In this document: positions 58,450 to 64,000 of the stretch, piece after piece
Position numbering within the stretch: the stretch's first letter is position 1
How the letters are laid out: every line of letters begins with the position of its first letter
Assembly: GCA_014871385.1 (NCBI GenBank)
Contig: CM026427.1
Location: 2,476,068 to 2,540,067, forward strand
Source of the DNA: Ceratodon purpureus
Taxonomy: Eukaryota; Streptophyta; Bryopsida; Pseudoditrichales; Ditrichaceae
Direction of reading: 5' to 3'
DNA length: 64,000 nucleotides
The notes under the pieces: model-generated
What the model was told of the DNA's origin: nothing
Seen by the model: only the letters and a program-made list of their open reading frames with translations
The model's database searches: none
Program-made: the position numbers and the translations under genes

Positions 58450-58917
58450 ATTTTGATCAACTATTTGTTCTGGATGACTTTCAGTCTCCTCTGGTTTTAG
58501 CCCCCTTTGTGCGACTTGGTCCACTTCTCAGATCTCTTAGGTCTCACCTGCTCGTTGTTGCAGGTTTTCTTGCTGCTTTGCATGCAGGTTTAGTTCAGTT
58601 TTACTGTGCTTTGAGTTACGTGTTCCCGCTCTGAGGTTGTTCAGGGCGTCCCTTGGGTTATTCCCTGGGTCTGGTCTGCTCTTTCCGGGCTGATTGTATT
58701 GGGACTTCATCCCTTGGTTTCTAATTCTAATCAACTCACCCGAATATGGGTTTCAAGGATAAGTAGCAGAGGGCAGGTTGCCTTTTGGGACTTGTCTTTT
58801 GACGGTCTCCTTCGAGCTCCCCGCTCTTGGTACCGGTTTGTCCGGTTCCCTCCGGCCTCGTGTCGGTTTCTGCTCGGCCTCTGGCCTTGAGCTGTATTGT
58901 GTTTCCTTTTAACCCAG

Positions 58918-58990
58918 AATGGGATTCAGCAGAGGGCCAGGTTGCAGGTCCGGAGGTCGCGGGTTCGAACCCGGCCTGTCTGTGTTCCAA
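58918..58990 (+). other. tRNA-like fragment with B-box, probable SINE head
   Basis: GGTCGCGGGTTCGAACCCGG contains a perfect RNA polymerase III B-box core (GGTTCGAACC) in a T-arm-like stem. The upstream sequence GCAGAGGGCCAGGTTGCAGG resembles a tRNA D-arm/anticodon region with GCA in a possible seven-base loop, but the acceptor stem does not pair. A partial copy (AGTAGCAGAGGGCAGGTTGC) lies near 58764. This looks like a tRNA-derived SINE or tRNA pseudogene, not a functional tRNA. Confidence 0.45.
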
Positions 58991-59149
58991 TTTTTACTTT
59001 AACCCCGGTGGGGCATTCACGGTCGCGGGTACGAACCACTCCGTGACAGGATGGTTTCTAAGTTCAAATTTCATTATCCCCTTGTGCTTAGCAGCTTTCT
59101 CCAACCCTTTTGTTTTCAAGCAAAAGCTAATTTTAAATTTAAAGTGATT

Positions 59150-60654
59150 TCACTTATTGGGCAGGGACTTGGGCTGCAAGGAGGCTTTGAACCGATGAGT
59201 GATGCTTTTTGATGCATTCAAATATTTGTAAATAACATACAATAAAATTGGTCCATGTTATCTTGCAAAATTATCACTCAATTCTTAGCCAATCCCACTC
59301 AAGAATACCAAGTTTCAATTTCAAAAAAGTAAATTTCGAATTCCTGGTGATGACTTTTTAAAATTTGATTGCAAAGATATATAAAGAACATACATACACA
59401 CAACTTTTGCATTAAAAATCACTCCATTGAGTAACAAAGTTTTCCTCTATGAAGAATCCAATGAAAAGTTATTATGCACATAATTTTGTAAAATTGATAT
59501 TTCTTTATTGTAATTAGATTTTGGCAAAAGAATTTACCCTCATCTTTCTTGTAAGCAACTATAGATGTTGGCTGGTTTTACTTATTACTTATTTTGTGTT
59601 TTCATTCTCCAACACAGTATCGCTGCGGGGTCACTAGATAGGTTGGTCTATGTTTCAGGATGTTGCTTGTCTAACTTCAACCCTAGTCGGAAACTAGGGG
59701 GTTCAAAGAAATCTTTGTTTTTGTTTTGAAAAAGTTGTGTAACACTATTGCTTGGATTTGTAATTTCTTCTCTAATTATTGCCATGCTTACTCTAGTTGA
59801 TCTAATTATTCGTCTAATGTTATGTTATTGTAAAAATTTGGTCCTAAGGTGAAGTGATATTGTTGTTGAAATGAAGCATGAATGGAGGACGTAGTGTTGG
59901 AATTATTTTTTAGTAGAATTTTAAAGCGTGTTATTGTATGTACTCAAAAATAAGAGGAACATATGCTACTCTTTGGTGTGTACTTTGGTACACAGTGAAT
60001 ACAACGTCCTTCAAGTCCTTATTGAAGTTGGTCATAGAAGTATGTCAATGCCTTCGTCTTTCAGTGGCTTCAATGATTACGACCATCTTTTATCCTCGTA
60101 TGCGCTTATATTTTTATACATGCACATGTGTAGATGTGACACGTTGTGTAAGTGCGTTAGCCCTGTATTTTATAAGTCTATGTTGGTTTTGACATTAATT
60201 TATTTAAGTGTAAATCTTGATGTAGGAGGTTGAATTCAATTGTACTCAGAATGTTAGTTTGTGCTCAATCATGGATTGGAATAATTACTCTTGAAGACTA
60301 GATTGATACGAAATGAGCAGCTTCTTCACCCAACTACATCGAAGAACATGCTGCATTTGACAAAGCGCTACAAAGATGCCTCAAGGACAAAAAGAACGGT
60401 TGGTTTACCCCTAAAGGACAATTGTCCTAGAATAGGCTTTTTTAAAATTCGGGCTTGTACATGTGGCTTCAATTAAAGTTGAGATTTTTTGAAACTTTTT
60501 GTGAATGTACGCAATAACAAGAACTTTGAGGGAATCTTTTTTTCTTCCATTGGACATTTATAAAAATAGTTATGGTACCCGAAGTGGGAAAAGTCCATGT
60601 GCAATTCGGCGAGCCATGTGCAATTCGGCACATGCAATTCGGCGAGCCATGCTA
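59150..60654. other. AT-rich intergenic DNA, no gene seen
   Basis: Only short AT-driven ORFs. It contains a GTGCAATTCGGC-type short tandem repeat near 60598-60650 and the palindrome AGGACAATTGTCCT near 60416, which recurs near 63070 in a similar 50-bp context. Confidence 0.5.
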
Positions 60655-61125
60655 AATACATCAATTATCTCTGAAAATATTTCTATAAATACTTCATGAT
60701 GTCATCTTTGAAGTTTCAAAAAAAAAAAAAAAAAAAAAAAAACAACTTTGAGTGCATAATGTTCACTCCACAAAATATCAAAGTTTTCTCACCATTTCGG
60801 GTAGCGTACTAAAAAAACTCCTTCTTTCCTTCCTAAAAGTTAGAAAAAGTATTATTTTAGATTTTTTATTTTTTTTCAGTAAAAGGATGGAAGTCAATCT
60901 TTACTTTGACCATTTGGATTGGGAGTTAAAACAAATAATGGAATTTTTAGACAAGAAACAAGAGTTAGCATTCTTGTGTATACAACTCAATAAAAATATT
61001 GTTTTCAACATGCTACACTTGACTTTTGAGAGTAATTTTATAAAATACAATTATCTAACTTAGTCTCTTTTGACATGCATCAAAACCCCCAAAATCCATA
61101 ATGCAAAAAACCTAAGGAAAAATAA
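60655..61125 (+). repeat. AT-rich dispersed repeat, copy 1
   Basis: Shares blocks such as CACAAAATATCAAAGTTTTC, AATAAAAATATTGTTTTCAA and TTGCAAAAAACCTAAGG-type ends with 62005-62460, in the same order and orientation, about 1,350 bp apart. It includes a run of about 23 A. Confidence 0.75.
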
Positions 61126-62004
61126 ATTAGAGTGTGTCGACCTAGTGAAAAATCTTGTCAAAAAAGTTTGTTTTTAAATTTTAATTGCTATAATCTTCTA
61201 ATCTCTACGGTCGATTATATTGAAAAACTTTTGAGCTGTCTATTAAAATAATCTAGTTGAAGATCTTACAGTTAGCATTAGAAAATGGCAGTTTTGGAGC
61301 GTTTTTTGGTGAAACATAGTCAAGGAACTTCAGGGATTAAGAAATGTCTAGGAGCGAAGAGTTTCTGTCCATCAAAGACAACAACGATAGCTTGGGCAAT
61401 GGCTCAGACACGTTAAGTCAGACATTTTTGTGGCTCATATGTATACACTGCTATAGGATTGCTACCACTTGCTACGGAGGTTTCTGGCTACCTTAACGAT
61501 ATTGTATTCAAACTAACAATAAAGACTTACGAATTTAGATATTTTGATTGTAGGTGCAATTCATCCGGATATTTTTGATTTTCACCAGTGTGTTCACAGA
61601 TACTGTAGAAAGTGCAATTTTTTCATTGGACTTTTAAGGTTCACCTACAAATTCAAAACTTGGAGAAAGTTGAAACTAAAGTGTAGGGTACAAGGTAGGA
61701 GCTGATACATCTTCAGAAAAAACACTGGCACATGCTCTTTAAATACTTACCTTGAATCCACAACCATATTGTCAAAAATAAAAAAAGTCGTTTTAATTAT
61801 TGGTGAGAGTATCATAAGTTAGCACACCTTAATTGTCATTTCGAGACAACACAAGGAGATTCTACAGAAAAAGTGCAAATCAATGACCATTTAGAGATAC
61901 GGTTTCTTAATACATAGCCTCACAACTATTATATGCAAATCTAGCAGCATTGAATAGAAACTTACCACTTGAAATTCAAACAAAACGCATCATGTGAAGT
62001 CACA

Positions 62005-62460
62005 AAAATATATCTATTATCTCTGAGATTTTTTATACAAATACTTAATGTTGTCATCTTTGAGATTTCCCAAAAAAAACTTCTTTCAGTACAAAAGGTT
62101 TACTCCACAAAATATCAAAGTTTTCTCACCGTTTCGGATAGTGTACTAAAAAAACTTCTTCTTTTGTTTATAAAAGTTAGAGAATTTGTTATTTTAGGTT
62201 TTTTTATTTTTAACTTTAAATATGGACATCAATCTTTCCATTGACCGTTTAGATTGGAACTTTACAACATAATGGAATTTCTAGAAAAGAAATATGAATA
62301 AGCATTCTTTTCCATTCAACTCAATAAAAATATTGTTTTCAACATGCTACACTTGTTTTTAATTTGTAATTTTTTTTATAAAATTAGCTAACTTAGTCTT
62401 CTTTGTCACGCACCAAAAGCCTTAAAATCCATCATTGCAAAAAACCTAAGGGAAAAATGT
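62005..62460 (+). repeat. AT-rich dispersed repeat, copy 2
   Basis: Same order of blocks as copy 1 at 60655. A third, partial copy of the 3' part (TTAGCTAACTCAGTATTCTT, ... ATTGCAAAAAAATGG) lies near 63640-63710. The spacing suggests a decayed tandem or segmental duplication. Confidence 0.75.
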
Positions 62461-64000
62461 CACAAAATTTTGGAACCATGAAACCTCAAAATTGCAAAGT
62501 CGTAAGTTGTAGGCTTGATGCATTTCCTTTTCTAGCTGTATATGTTCATTCTCTTACCTTGAACCCTATACTTTAGTTTCAACTTTCTCCGAGTTTTGTA
62601 TTTGTGGGTGAGCCTTGAGGTCCCACACGTCTTGTTTTTAATAAAGGCCATATTTAAGACGCTTTGAGCACCTGATGGATTTTCAAACTCTCTTTATTAT
62701 ACTAGTTACTATTGTGTCTTTTAATGGACTAATTGCTTACCTTAAATTCTATTTTGAGGGGTTTTCAAATATTTTTGGAACTATTGGAGTTGTCCTATAG
62801 ATTAGATTGTCTACTAGATTATTTCTCTTAGTGCTTATACAACAATTGGCCAAATATTCTTTGAATAATTTAATAATATTTTTTCATCTTGTTTGTCTTT
62901 CCATCTTTTGCTTCAAATATCTATGCCTTGGGCAAAACTATTCCACAAATCACTGCATTTCTACACGTAAGTGACCTTTAGTCAACCACATAGAAAGCTC
63001 TTTATTCACCTAGTTTTAGATCTTCTCAATTTTCCAGTAACTTGTGCCTTCTCTCCATTTAACCCCTAAAGGACAATTGTCCTGGAATGGGCTTTTTAAA
63101 AATTTGGGCAAATTCCTAGAATTCCAATTTAATTCCTAAATCTTTGAAAAAAATAAGGTAGGTAGGCATTTTGAAGAGGTTTGTGCAAAAAAATAAAAAT
63201 AAAATAAAATAAAAAATTTAAAAGATAAAAATAAATAAATAAATAAATTTAAAAATAATAATTTTTGAACATACTGAAAAAAAGTTACAGGGTTTTGAGT
63301 GTCAAAAGTTGTATTTAGCCAAACTTTGGGCAGGCTCATAGCCACTGTGAATGCAGCAAAAACTGCCCAAAACTGCCTAAACTGCCCAAAATTGCCAAAA
63401 TCTACCAAAATCTGCCCAAAGACGAAACTTTGAAATTTCACCAAAAATTGAGATTTTGATATTTTTTTTAAAATATAAATTTTTATGTATAGAAAAGGCA
63501 GTAGAGCATGTTCCCACCGTTTTCATATGCTATTTTTATTGTCAAAAAACGACCTTTGTTTGTGAATTTCAGTATACCCCTAGTGGAAAATGATTTTTTT
63601 GGCAACCTTCCACAACTTTTTTGAATATATTTTATTTATCACAATTAGCTAACTCAGTATTCTTTGACGTGCATTAAAACCTTCAAAATCTATATTGCAA
63701 AAAAATGGTTTTTTGGGCCTTTAAAACTCTGATGTTCCCTTTTTGCGTAGGGAAAAAAAACTTGTTTTTCAACTTTGAACATTATGATCTTGCAATTGGT
63801 GAGGAATGAGTGTGTAAGTTTTGGTGGACATGTAGAAATAGTAGTTAGCTACAAGATCTTACAGTTAGATGTACTAATTAAGACCTCAACTTTGCAAAAT
63901 CCACCTTGCTTTGAAGAGGGGCTGTTTTGAGGCAGTTTTGATGAAAAATACCCTCAGAACTTTAGGGATTAAAACCAAACAAGGGGTGGAGCTTTAAGTA
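62461..64000. other. AT-rich intergenic DNA to the right edge, no gene seen
   Basis: Homopolymer-rich sequence with an AAAT/AAATA microsatellite-like stretch near 63187-63260 and tandem AACTGCC-like units near 63355-63420. ORFs are low-complexity. No element ends were recognised. Confidence 0.5.

Noticed and set aside
58918..58990. Functional tRNA gene
   Set aside because: The T-arm is perfect but the acceptor and D stems do not pair, so a SINE or pseudogene is more likely.

Overview
The window is nuclear DNA of a green plant in the broad sense (streptophyte). Evidence: spliced genes with GT..AG introns, a plant-type branched-chain aminotransferase with a presequence, a DDX3/Ded1 helicase, and plant transposon families (CACTA/EnSpm with Tnp2, Mutator-like, Ty3/gypsy). 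I cannot name the species. The unusual transposon cargo suggests a bryophyte, charophyte or other non-flowering lineage, but this is a weak inference.

Layout. 1-2123: 5' part of a DDX3/Ded1-type DEAD-box helicase gene (minus), running off the left edge. 2124-5768: its upstream region, then AT-rich intergenic DNA. 5769-8207: complete six-exon branched-chain aminotransferase gene (minus), with a probable leader intron up to about 9577 and a G-rich upstream tract near 10010-10140. 10907-57868: one 46,962-bp CACTA transposon with CACTAGTGGG termini and a 3-bp CAA target duplication. 57872-64000: AT-rich DNA with a tRNA/SINE-like fragment, short tandem and inverted repeats and a duplicated 450-bp AT-rich repeat; no convincing gene.

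The CACTA element is a nest. Its own parts are an unknown coiled-coil gene (11669-13301, minus), a Tnp2 transposase gene with one in-frame stop (16901-23242, minus), an unknown ORF (24398-25006, plus) and a Transposase_24-like gene (26903-57049, plus) split by two later insertions. A 739-bp TIR element sits in a Tnp2 intron. A complete Ty3/gypsy retrotransposon (27458-37094) with two 708-bp LTRs that look identical and a 5-bp AAGAC duplication sits in an intron of the Transposase_24-like gene. A 17,474-bp Mutator-like element (37763-55236) with a perfect 9-bp duplication interrupts a coding exon of the same gene.

The most interesting object is the Mutator-like element. Beside an apparently intact 1,190-aa transposase (zinc-binding region, DDE-type region, SWIM finger) it carries, head to head across a 580-bp shared promoter, a 14-exon gene for a protein of about 1,479 residues. 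That protein combines an N-terminal basic/acidic region, four RNA polymerase II CTD-like heptads, a ParB/sulfiredoxin-like EGNHR motif and a C-terminal fold resembling bacterial N4-cytosine/N6-adenine DNA methyltransferases, with a degenerate catalytic motif. Its second intron holds about 28 copies of a 128-bp GC-rich tandem repeat with an eight-monomer higher-order period. Two small unknown ORFs complete the cargo. The Ty3 element also carries an extra C-terminal module with a coiled coil and a finger resembling the zf-XS finger of plant SGS3-type silencing proteins. All exon boundaries come from reading splice signals and frames by eye; no alignment or profile search was run.
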